Assembly (NCBI GenBank): GCA_002495485.1
Contig: DAFH01000050.1
Location: 29,341-40,646 of the forward strand
DNA from: Candidatus Bathyarchaeota archaeon UBA185
GTDB lineage: Archaea; Thermoproteota; Bathyarchaeia; 40CM-2-53-6
Direction of reading: 5' to 3'
DNA length: 11,306 bases
Each line of letters opens with the position of its first letter. Positions within the stretch are counted from its first letter, which is position 1. The notes beneath the pieces were generated by a model that was not told the origin of the DNA, ran no database searches, and saw nothing but the letters and a program-made list of their open reading frames with translations. The translations under genes were made by a program, and so were the position numbers. This document shows positions 1 through 5,885 of this stretch, one piece after another.

Positions 1-2
1 AG

Positions 3-422
3 AAGAAACTCGGCGAAAGCAAACTCGTCGATGTCGAGTCCGCGCCCAAATCTAGTCTAGCGCTCTCACCAGAGCATGGGGTGCTGTCGCACACTAATCA
101 CTTCTCCGACCCTGCTAGGCTTGGGATCAAGCAGATTCTTGACGAGGAGCGAAGATCTACACTCCACCGGTTCAAGCGAATAAACCAGCTCCTGAGACCG
201 ATCAGGACTGGTCGGGAAAAGCTGAGCTTGAAACGTGCAGAAGTCTTCTTGAAGGATCATGATGGCCGACCGGAGTCGGTGTGCCGTCACCCGAACGCCG
301 CATTTCCCGCTGACGAGAGATATCAGACGGTGGTCTCGGTGATTATGGATCTTTACTCTGGCACCCTCAGAGCAACGGTTGGCTCGCCATGTGATCGCCT
401 GTACCAGACACTCCGTCTCTAA
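3..422 (+). CDS. C45-type acyltransferase/amidohydrolase, C-terminal part (5' end outside window)
   Basis: An open frame runs from the left edge to the TAA at 420-422 and gives the last 139 residues of a protein whose start lies outside the window. The translation contains HGVLSHTNHFSDPA near the edge, and ends with VVSVIMDLYSGTLRATVGSPC followed by a short tail. The 'HTNHF' segment and the 'S-V-I-M-D-L...G-x-P-C' ending are typical of the acyl-CoA:6-aminopenicillanate acyltransferase-like family (peptidase C45), Ntn-hydrolases that self-cleave at an internal Cys and act on amide bonds. The catalytic Cys would lie upstream and cannot be checked here. The natural substrate of archaeal members is unknown, so penicillin chemistry should not be assumed. 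The gene converges on the exporter permease with a 37-base gap. Family assignment rests on motif recognition only. Confidence 0.7.
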   Translation, partial: KKLGESKLVDVESAPKSSLALSPEHGVLSHTNHFSDPARLGIKQILDEERRSTLHRFKRINQLLRPIRTGREKLSLKRAEVFLKDHDGRPESVCRHPNAAFPADERYQTVVSVIMDLYSGTLRATVGSPCDRLYQTLRL

Positions 423-459
423 CACATGATCGTGCCACGTCTGAGCGAGTTCCAGCCCC

Positions 460-1296
460 TTACTCGGGCCGGAGGGCCCTGCGTGCTGCTAGGTGTCCCA
501 GAATACCCAATGCCACCGCGAAAGCGGCTAGATAGACGATGTCCCATAGGAAGGTGGTTGTCTGAGCGCTGGACAGGCCGCCGTTTATGACGAGGAGTCT
601 GGCAGCTTCGTTAGCCTTCGTAATCGGATTAAGTTCGGCAATCGATTTGAGCCAGTCGGGGAAGACGTCGAGTGGGAAGAAGGTGTTGCTGGTAAAGGTC
701 ATCGGTAGCGTGAGGAAGTTGACTATTGCCACTAGTGAGTCTATGCTTCGGACGCTGAGCGCCAGTGCAGTGAAGATGTAGGATAGTCCAAGACCCAGCA
801 GTCCGAAGGCTAGGAAGACGCCGAAAAAGTCGAGGACGTTGAATGTTCCAGGTAGCTGGAGCCCGTTGGGTATTGCGAGCGCGACCAGGAAGGTTAGCAC
901 CGCGAGGAGCATTACTTTTGCCAGGTTCTGGAATACTCCGGAGAGATAGATTGCTGATCGCGGGATCGGAGCCGTTAATAGCGTACCGAGGTATCCCAAC
1001 TGTCTATCAAGCACTAGGTCTATTCCTCCGAAGGCCATGTTGAAGACGAGTATGATGCAGATGACTCCCGGCGTCAGAAACGTGATGTACGTTGGTGCTC
1101 CTCCAAATGTCTGTGATAGGATCGAGTTTGCTATCTGGGGCGGAGTCCCAGGTGGAACCACTTTGGTGGGGTTGAAGCTGCTGCCAAGAAGCGCGACGTA
1201 GAAGAGCGCGATGAAAAAGCCCGGCAAGACCGCTGCTGGATTGTGGACCCATTTGCGAAGTGCCCTTGAGGTAAGGGCAAGTGTCTCGCCAATCAA
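460..1296 (-). CDS. ABC-2 type exporter permease (DrrB-like)
   Basis: This 278-residue integral membrane protein is the membrane half of an ABC exporter. Six hydrophobic segments can be seen at about residues 22-40, 71-89, 122-143, 155-178, 187-205 and 249-270. The stretch PMTFTSNTFFPLDVFPDWL (199-217) followed by ELNPITKANE is the conserved ABC-2 membrane signature seen in drug and polysaccharide export permeases such as DrrB. The start is TTG at 1296, and it overlaps the TGA of the upstream ATPase gene (TTGA), so the two are translationally coupled. A purine-rich GAGGGCG lies about 10 bases before the start, inside the ATPase gene. It works with the ATPase encoded at 1293-2297. Substrate cannot be told from sequence; daunorubicin-type naming in this family is mostly by homology and may mean lipids or small hydrophobic compounds. 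Confidence 0.88.
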   Translation of the reverse strand: MIGETLALTSRALRKWVHNPAAVLPGFFIALFYVALLGSSFNPTKVVPPGTPPQIANSILSQTFGGAPTYITFLTPGVICIILVFNMAFGGIDLVLDRQLGYLGTLLTAPIPRSAIYLSGVFQNLAKVMLLAVLTFLVALAIPNGLQLPGTFNVLDFFGVFLAFGLLGLGLSYIFTALALSVRSIDSLVAIVNFLTLPMTFTSNTFFPLDVFPDWLKSIAELNPITKANEAARLLVINGGLSSAQTTTFLWDIVYLAAFAVALGILGHLAARRALRPE

Positions 1297-2297
1297 TTTC
1301 CGCTCGCCCTCTGCATCCTGATATTCTCCCAGCCAGAATCCGACTGAGGCGCCTCCTCGTCCCGCATCGATTTGCCCGTAACCTCGAGAAAGACTTGGTC
1401 AAGGGTCGGCTTTGTGAACGAGATCTCCTTGATCTGGAGCTGTTTCCGGACGAGCCCTTCGACTATCGCGGGGAGCGCCTTCTCAGTCTTTGGAAGCTTG
1501 ATTCGATAGACGCTGTCCGTCCGGGTGACCTCCTTGACTCCTTCTATGCCTTCAAAGAAATTGGTCAGGTCTTCGGCTCCGTCCGAGAGCGTGAGAGTGA
1601 CGATGTCACCGCCAACAGTCTCCTTGAGCTGGGCCGGGGAACCGGAGATCTTGATCGTGCCGTGGTCGATGATCGCGATCTGGTCACATAAAGAATCAGC
1701 CTCTTCCAGGTAGTGTGTGGTCATGAAGACCGTGAGTCCTCTGTCCTTGTTCAGTCCTTTGATGTACTCCCACATCTTGCTCCTAGTCTGAACATCCAAT
1801 CCCAGGGTCGGTTCGTCTAGGAAGAGAACCTTCGGCTCGTGAAGGAGACCCATGACGAGCTGGAGGCGTCTGCGCATCCCCCCGGAATAGGTCCGAACCT
1901 TGCGACGCGCAGCATCGTCCAACTCGACAAGGCTGAGAAGCTCGCTCGACTTTCTCCTTGCAGCTCCACCATCAATGTGATGGAGTCTCGCCATGAGAAT
2001 CATGTTCTCAAGACCGGACAGCTCATCATCGGCCGTGAGTTCTTGGGGAACAACTCCTATGCTATCGCGGACTGCACCAGGAGAGCGGCTCACATCATGA
2101 CCCGCGACACTCGCTCTTCCTTCTGTTATCCGGGCTAGAGTGTTTAGCATCTTGATTGTAGTGGTCTTGCCGGCACCGTTTGGCCCTAGAAATCCAAAGA
2201 CTTCGCCCTCATCCACAGAGAAAGAGATGTGGTCTACAGCCTTCACCTTGCCATTGTAGACCTTTGTGAGGCCCTCTGCTTCGATTATCCTGCTCAT
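1293..2297 (-). CDS. ABC exporter ATP-binding protein (DrrA-like)
   Basis: This 334-residue ATPase energises the ABC-2 permease encoded immediately downstream. All nucleotide-binding motifs are present in order: Walker A GPNGAGKTT (38-46), Q-loop Gln85, signature YSGGM (137-141), Walker B VLFLDEP (157-163), D-loop LGLD (165-168) and switch His195 in TTHYLEEAD. After residue about 220 comes the C-terminal regulatory extension typical of the DrrA/DUF4162 type, which makes the protein about 90 residues longer than a minimal ATPase domain. The ATG at 2297 lies about 37 bases from a TATA-like box at 2331-2338, so the leader is short. Three copies of a 7-bp motif sit just upstream of that box and suggest regulated expression. 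The domain is intact, with no sign of damage. Confidence 0.93.
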   Translation of the reverse strand: MSRIIEAEGLTKVYNGKVKAVDHISFSVDEGEVFGFLGPNGAGKTTTIKMLNTLARITEGRASVAGHDVSRSPGAVRDSIGVVPQELTADDELSGLENMILMARLHHIDGGAARRKSSELLSLVELDDAARRKVRTYSGGMRRRLQLVMGLLHEPKVLFLDEPTLGLDVQTRSKMWEYIKGLNKDRGLTVFMTTHYLEEADSLCDQIAIIDHGTIKISGSPAQLKETVGGDIVTLTLSDGAEDLTNFFEGIEGVKEVTRTDSVYRIKLPKTEKALPAIVEGLVRKQLQIKEISFTKPTLDQVFLEVTGKSMRDEEAPQSDSGWENIRMQRASGN

Positions 2298-2330
2298 CGC
2301 GCGTCTAAGATGGACGCGTCTTTCTACGAA

Positions 2331-2338
2331 TATATAGA
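2331..2338 (-). promoter_or_regulatory. TATA-like box for the ABC exporter operon
   Basis: Read on the minus strand this is TCTATATA, a good archaeal TATA box. Its centre is about 37 bases before the ATG at 2297, so transcription starting about 25 bases downstream would give a leader of roughly 10-12 bases. The upstream gene (2447-3073) appears to end at its own terminator, which supports an independent promoter here. The transcription start is inferred, not observed. Confidence 0.55.
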
Positions 2339-2342
2339 CAGT

Positions 2343-2400
2343 TCACTTCAATTGGTCACAAGAAGTGAGTTCGTATTGTACTATCTACGCCAGTCACTTC
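2343..2400. promoter_or_regulatory. Operator-like array: three TCACTTC/GAAGTGA half-sites upstream of the exporter promoter
   Basis: TCACTTC occurs on the plus strand at 2343-2349 and 2394-2400, and its inverse GAAGTGA at 2362-2368. The first two form a perfect inverted repeat of 7-bp arms with a 12-base spacer. The copy at 2343-2349 lies four bases upstream of the TATA box, where TFB would contact the BRE, so a protein bound there would probably block initiation. Proteins bound at the distal copies could cooperate. The repeat is visible directly; the binding protein is unknown. The regulator at about 3128-4087 is a candidate only because it is near. Confidence 0.45.
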
Positions 2401-2416
2401 GATCGAGATGATCGAA
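2398..2416. repeat. 19-bp palindrome, 7-bp arms, 5-base spacer
   Basis: TTCGATC (2398-2404) and GATCGAA (2410-2416) are perfect inverted arms around GAGAT. It lies between the distal half-site of the operator-like array and the terminator of the upstream gene, overlapping the half-site by three bases and the terminator by two. It could be an operator or an RNA hairpin. Each arm contains GATC, the target of many Dam-type enzymes, but no link to the methylase at 4152 is shown. Confidence 0.35.
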
Positions 2417-2441
2417 AAATAGTCACGCCTCATGGGGAGGC
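2415..2441 (-). terminator. Hairpin plus oligo-T terminator after the CMD-family gene
   Basis: On the minus strand, six bases after the TAG at 2449-2447, a 5-bp stem GCCTC/GAGGC with loop CCCAT (2441-2427) is followed by GTGACTA and then five T (2419-2415). Archaeal transcription ends mainly at oligo-T tracts, so the T run would be the active part. Confidence 0.45.
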
Positions 2442-2446
2442 TTCAG

Positions 2447-3073
2447 CTACGTTGCTGACTTCTTTCTGATAATGTTGCAGAGCATGTCCGAATGGATGTT
2501 TAGTCCAATATTTGTCAAGTTGGATAGATGTTCGCTTGCAACAAGCCAGACGATCTCGCAGATCTCCCGTTCGGAATAGTAGCTAGTCAGCTGGCTGAAG
2601 GTGTCCGCGTCTACTCTCTTTTCCTTGGTGAGCTGTGTCGCATAGTCTAGGGCTACTCGTTCTGCGTCCGTGAAAAGAGGGCTTGTAGTATATCTCTCTA
2701 AGGCATCAAATTTCGCTTCGTTCAGTGATTCTTTGATAGCTGCCCAGCGGCCGGAATCCATACAGAAAAGGCAAACATTGGTCCGCGCTACCTGTTCACG
2801 GATGAGGACGGCAGTCTCTCGGGGAAGTTGCAGCTTCTTGTCTAGCTTGTAGGTCTTCCCATAGAACTGGCCGAATGCTGTCGGCATTCTTGCTGCGAAT
2901 ACCTTGAGCGGCCCAAGCACTTTGCCGAACTGTCTGCGCGTAAAATAGAACACTATTTTCATCATCGCTCCCTTCGGATTTTCGATGGGAGGAAGGAATG
3001 GATCGTCTACTGTCCTCTGGGCGAACCATTCTGGCGCGGCTACGATTTCCCTCTGCTTCTCGACTTGAGTCAT
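2447..3073 (-). CDS. Carboxymuconolactone decarboxylase (AhpD-like) family protein
   Basis: This 208-residue protein is probably soluble, all-helical and oligomeric. The family includes AhpD-type peroxidase helpers and gamma-carboxymuconolactone decarboxylases. The core runs from about residue 80 to 200: LQLPRETAVLIREQVART (81-98), then CLFC (101-104), the redox CxxC seen in AhpD-like members, and a C-terminal half with REICEIVWLVASEHLSNLTN. The usual His a few residues after the second Cys is absent (the motif continues MDSGRW), so peroxidase-type proton relay is uncertain. Residues 1-80 are an N-terminal extension with a basic, aromatic segment (KIVFYFTRRQFGKVL). ATG at 3073 is the chosen start. 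An AT-rich ATTATTAG (minus strand, 3111-3104) about 35 bases upstream may be its TATA box. It diverges from the HTH regulator, which may control it. True reaction unknown. Confidence 0.75.
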   Translation of the reverse strand: MTQVEKQREIVAAPEWFAQRTVDDPFLPPIENPKGAMMKIVFYFTRRQFGKVLGPLKVFAARMPTAFGQFYGKTYKLDKKLQLPRETAVLIREQVARTNVCLFCMDSGRWAAIKESLNEAKFDALERYTTSPLFTDAERVALDYATQLTKEKRVDADTFSQLTSYYSEREICEIVWLVASEHLSNLTNIGLNIHSDMLCNIIRKKSAT

Positions 3074-3103
3074 CGTTCTGACCGCATGATATTGAGACAG
3101 GCT

Positions 3104-3112
3104 CTAATAATT
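3104..3112. promoter_or_regulatory. Shared AT-rich TATA-like element between divergent genes
   Basis: CTAATAATT on the plus strand reads AATTATTAG on the minus strand. It is placed about 35 bases before the ATG of the CMD-family gene, and 20-75 bases before the candidate starts of the divergent regulator, so it may serve one or both directions. An inverted pair AATTCC (3109-3114) and GGAATT (3131-3136) overlaps it and may be a regulator site. Confidence 0.3.
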
Positions 3113-3127
3113 CCGCCCCTAGTCCCG

Positions 3128-4087
3128 ATGGGAATTGCGACAGACTTGACTCGGTCGGGTCGTGGATCAACATCGCAGGGCGTGCATCATCTGGACGACC
3201 TCGACATGCAGATAATTCGAGAGCTGGGCGGTTCCAGCGCTCTCCAGTGGAATGTGCGAGAGTCCTTCTCTAACATCGCCAGAAAGCTGGGAGTCGATGA
3301 AGAGACTGTCAGGATGCGCGTGAACAGGGCCAGGGAGCGTGGTTTCCTTCCAGTGTGGCGCATAATGGTCAATCCATTGCTCATCGACTGCCAGGCGGCC
3401 AATCTCGACATAGAAGTGAAGGACGAGCAACACAAGTCGCGCGGGATCTCGAAGATCAAGACTCTAGACGGAATGAATTCAATCGTCGATTATCGCGGCA
3501 AGGAAATCACGGTTGGGTTGTACTACGAAGACGACGAGTCTCTCGCACATAAAACCCGGGTAATCGAGGCAATCTGTGAGTCGCCAAGGCTGGATGTGTG
3601 GACCAGCACGTTTCCCAGGCCGATTGTGCGAATGAGTCAATTGGACTGGAGGATCATCAGTGTCATGCGGGGTGACGCGAGGATGGAATTGGGGGAAGTA
3701 GCAAAATCCGCTGGCGTGTCAACTCGCACAGTCCAGAGGAGGCTATCCGCACTGACGGGGGGCAGGGCAGTCTATCTTCTGAGGCCGCCAAATGTAAGCG
3801 TGGTTGGGGGTTTGATGTGCAACTTTCTCGTGTTCTGCCTAGACAGGGGCAAGAAACGAAGTGCTGATCGAATGATCCTCTCGACCTTCAACAGAATTGG
3901 TGCGTCCGATACATCGTCTGAACAATTCTCCACGTTCGGAATCGCATGCGAGAACTTTTCCGAAGCTGACAAGGTGGCGGAGAGGTTGAAGGCTGTTGGT
4001 GGAGTGCAGAGCGTAAGAATGCGAGTAGTAAAGGAGATCGCTGTTGTCGAAGATTGGCTCAGCCATCAAATAGCCATGCGAGTCTAA
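3128..4087 (+). CDS. Lrp/AsnC-like transcriptional regulator with two HTH-plus-ligand-domain halves
   Basis: The protein looks like a duplicated Lrp/AsnC regulator. With ATG 3128 as start (319 residues), the first winged HTH spans about residues 22-70 (LDDLDMQIIREL ... FSNIARKLGVDEETVRMRVNR) and is followed by a RAM-like alpha/beta segment to about 165. A second HTH spans about 170-212 (LDWRIISVMRGDARMELG ... SAGVSTRTVQRRLSAL) with another alpha/beta ligand-type segment to the end. Single Lrp proteins are about 150 residues, so this is two units in one chain, and it may act without the usual octamer. The frame opens earlier at TTG 3065, but that start would overlap the divergent gene; TTG 3146 and GTG 3182 are also possible because homology begins near VHHLDDLD. 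It probably regulates itself and the divergent CMD-family gene; whether it acts on the exporter is unknown. Confidence 0.75.
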   Translation: MGIATDLTRSGRGSTSQGVHHLDDLDMQIIRELGGSSALQWNVRESFSNIARKLGVDEETVRMRVNRARERGFLPVWRIMVNPLLIDCQAANLDIEVKDEQHKSRGISKIKTLDGMNSIVDYRGKEITVGLYYEDDESLAHKTRVIEAICESPRLDVWTSTFPRPIVRMSQLDWRIISVMRGDARMELGEVAKSAGVSTRTVQRRLSALTGGRAVYLLRPPNVSVVGGLMCNFLVFCLDRGKKRSADRMILSTFNRIGASDTSSEQFSTFGIACENFSEADKVAERLKAVGGVQSVRMRVVKEIAVVEDWLSHQIAMRV

Positions 4088-4107
4088 TCACTCATACCAA
4101 TCAGGGA

Positions 4108-4115
4108 TTAATAGT
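4108..4115 (+). promoter_or_regulatory. TATA-like box before the DNA methylase gene
   Basis: TTAATAGT lies about 40 bases before the GTG start at 4152. Transcription about 25 bases downstream would leave a leader of about 15 bases. No convincing Shine-Dalgarno sequence is seen. Confidence 0.3.
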
Positions 4116-4151
4116 TACAACAATTGAAACTCTTGCACGGTAGTCGAATCG

Positions 4152-5039
4152 GTGGTTCAGTTCTCCGAAAACACACTGCTCTCTGCTGATACTGCCAAGC
4201 GACGGCCTTTACCATTTGTCAAGTGGGCCGGCGGAAAGGGGAGCCTTCTTTCCCACATCCTACGTCACGTGCCGGATCGCTTCTCGAGCTACTACGAGCC
4301 ATTTCTCGGGGGTGGAGCGGTCTTTCTAGCAATTTATGCAGTTGGAAGAAGGTTCAACGCTGTTCTATCAGATGTCAACGCTGAGTTGATCAACGCATAC
4401 GAAATAATCAAGGAAGCACCTGAGGACCTGATCCGTGTTCTTTCGAAACTCGAGGACGAGTATTCGCATTCGAAGAGCAAGAGTAGCTACTTTTACGAGA
4501 TGAGAAGAGCGCAATCAACTGACCCTATTCGCTCGGCGGCGCGACTACTCTTCCTGAACAAGACGTGTTACAATGGTCTCTACCGGGTAAACTCTCGGGG
4601 AGAGTTCAATGTTCCATTCGGCCGTTACAAGAACCCGAGGATCGTTGATGCGGAAAACATTCGGACTGTAAACAAGGCGCTTCAGGAGACGAAGGCCCAG
4701 CTTCGGCGGTCTGACTACAAGACCATCCTTTCGTGCTGTCACAGGGGAGATTTTGTCTATCTTGACCCGCCCTACCAGCCGAAGAGCAACACATCGTCTT
4801 TCACCGACTACACTCCGGGCGGTTTTTCCGAGAATGACCAGGAGGAATTGGCAAAGCAATTCAAGAGACTAGTTGAGCGAGGCTGTAATGTTTTGTTGTC
4901 GAACTCTGAAACGCCACTAACGGCACGCCTCTACGCAGAATATGAGACGAAGACCGTGACCGTCAATCGGCCCATTAACAGCGTGGGGTCCGGTAGAACG
5001 GGATACAAGGAACTAATCGTTGTTGGGGCTCTAGACTAG
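4152..5039 (+). CDS. dam: D12-class N6-adenine DNA methyltransferase (Dam/M.DpnII type)
   Basis: This 295-residue enzyme transfers a methyl group from S-adenosylmethionine to N6 of adenine in duplex DNA. Motifs follow the alpha-class order: PFVKWAGGKG (21-30, motif X), YYEPFLGGGAVF (47-58, motif I, SAM binding), SDVN (73-76), the target-recognition and fold segment LFLNKTCYNGLYRVNSRGEF (133-152), the catalytic DPPY (205-208, motif IV) inside FVYLDPPYQP, and LLSNSE (248-253). Length and content match an intact, complete member. The Dam/DpnII group usually recognises GATC, but specificity is not certain from sequence. No restriction endonuclease gene adjoins it, so it appears solitary within this window; it may act in regulation, repair or protection rather than in a restriction system. 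The start is GTG 4152. Confidence 0.92.
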   Translation: MVQFSENTLLSADTAKRRPLPFVKWAGGKGSLLSHILRHVPDRFSSYYEPFLGGGAVFLAIYAVGRRFNAVLSDVNAELINAYEIIKEAPEDLIRVLSKLEDEYSHSKSKSSYFYEMRRAQSTDPIRSAARLLFLNKTCYNGLYRVNSRGEFNVPFGRYKNPRIVDAENIRTVNKALQETKAQLRRSDYKTILSCCHRGDFVYLDPPYQPKSNTSSFTDYTPGGFSENDQEELAKQFKRLVERGCNVLLSNSETPLTARLYAEYETKTVTVNRPINSVGSGRTGYKELIVVGALD

Positions 5040-5082
5040 CCTCGAACTTTCTTATCGCCCGCATATATCATGGGTGATTCAA

Positions 5083-5223
5083 TTGTCCGCAGGGATCATA
5101 GGAGAAAGGCTGTCAAAATTCGAGTTCGCGGCCCATCGGATCCTCCAATCAGTGACCGAGCCGCGGGTCCCAGACTCTGATGTTAGAACATATCTATTAG
5201 TCAGATGCGGCTACTCCCACTAG
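5083..5223 (+). CDS. Possible small ORF, 46 residues, no recognised family
   Basis: The 196 bases between the methylase and the DUF59 gene contain a frame from TTG 5083 (or GTG 5074, 49 residues) to TAG 5221. The translation includes GIIGERLSKFEFAAHRILQ, an amphipathic helix-like segment, then SVTEPRVPDSDVRTYLLVRC. The composition resembles real protein more than a shadow. A TATA-like CATATATC lies at 5062-5069, but it is only about 10-20 bases before these starts, which fits poorly. It ends 12 bases before the DUF59 start. I do not recognise it, and it may be chance. Confidence 0.25.
   Translation: MSAGIIGERLSKFEFAAHRILQSVTEPRVPDSDVRTYLLVRCGYSH
5189..5196 (+). promoter_or_regulatory. TATA-like box before the DUF59-PqqD gene
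   Basis: CATATCTA lies about 43 bases before the ATG at 5236, giving an expected leader near 20 bases. A weak AGGGT stands 11-15 bases before the start. The box falls inside the possible small ORF, so it would be an internal promoter if that ORF is real. Confidence 0.3.
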
Positions 5224-5235
5224 GGTCACGATTTC

Positions 5236-5859
5236 ATGACTGAGCATCTAACTGTTGATGGAGTGATGAACGCACTCCGGGAATGCTACGACCCTGAGAT
5301 TCCAGTGAACATCGTAGATCTTGGACTCATCTATGGGATAGACATCAACGAGGACGACGTCAAGGTCCGCATGACGCTCACCACGATGGGATGTCCCGCT
5401 CACGCATACCTCATGCACCAGGTGCAGACCGAGATCGAGAAAATACCAGGCGTCAAGAAAGCAGAGGTCGAGATCGTCTGGGACCCTCCATGGAGCCCAG
5501 ACAAGATGAGCCCAGAAGCTAGGAAGCGTCTGGAATCAGGCCAGGAGCAGGACACGATCGAGTTCAATCCCGCAACGTATAAGCCGAAGAAGAAGGGCCA
5601 CATTGCAAAGAACCCGGACGGAAGAGTCGTGTTGATCAACGAAGCCAACTCCAGATATCTTGGAAGCGACGACATTGCGAACCTCTGGGAGAAGAGCCTC
5701 GGAGAGAAGACGCTGGAAGAGATCATTACTGACATCGCCAAGGAGAAGAAGCTCGCCCCTACGGAGATTAGGGCTCAGGTTCTTGAAGTCGTCACACAGC
5801 TAATTACCATCGGCCTACTTCGTCCCGAAGAATCAGTGATTCTCCCACTCCACCAATAG
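5236..5859 (+). CDS. DUF59 (MIP18/PaaD-like) protein fused to a C-terminal PqqD-like domain
   Basis: The first 100 residues are a DUF59 domain, the family of iron-sulfur maturation factors such as SufT and the PaaD/MIP18 proteins. It shows YDPEIPVNIVDLGLIYGI (18-35), TTMGCPA (49-55) with the conserved Cys53, and VWDPPWSPDKM (81-91). After a charged linker (about 95-122) the C-terminal 80 residues read DGRVVLIN..NSRYLGSDDIANLWEKS..EKTLEEI..., ending QLITIGLLRPEE. This is the pattern of PqqD-like peptide-binding domains, which escort a substrate to a radical-SAM or modification enzyme. The DUF59 call is strong and the PqqD call is from pattern only. It is a cytosolic protein, probably helping assemble or deliver Fe-S clusters. 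The next gene, a methyltransferase, starts 26 bases downstream on the same strand. ATG 5236 is the natural start. Confidence 0.85.
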   Translation: MTEHLTVDGVMNALRECYDPEIPVNIVDLGLIYGIDINEDDVKVRMTLTTMGCPAHAYLMHQVQTEIEKIPGVKKAEVEIVWDPPWSPDKMSPEARKRLESGQEQDTIEFNPATYKPKKKGHIAKNPDGRVVLINEANSRYLGSDDIANLWEKSLGEKTLEEIITDIAKEKKLAPTEIRAQVLEVVTQLITIGLLRPEESVILPLHQ

Positions 5860-5885
5860 AAGCCGGGACGTGAACACTTAGAAGA

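Noticed and set aside
66..425. Minus-strand 119-residue frame opposite the C45 acyltransferase end
   Set aside because: It lies fully antisense to a frame with clear family motifs (HTNHF) and has no protein character of its own.
466..479. GGGCC-GGAG-GGCCC hairpin at the end of the exporter permease gene
   Set aside because: It overlaps the last codons and is not followed by an oligo-T tract on either strand, so a terminator call is not justified.
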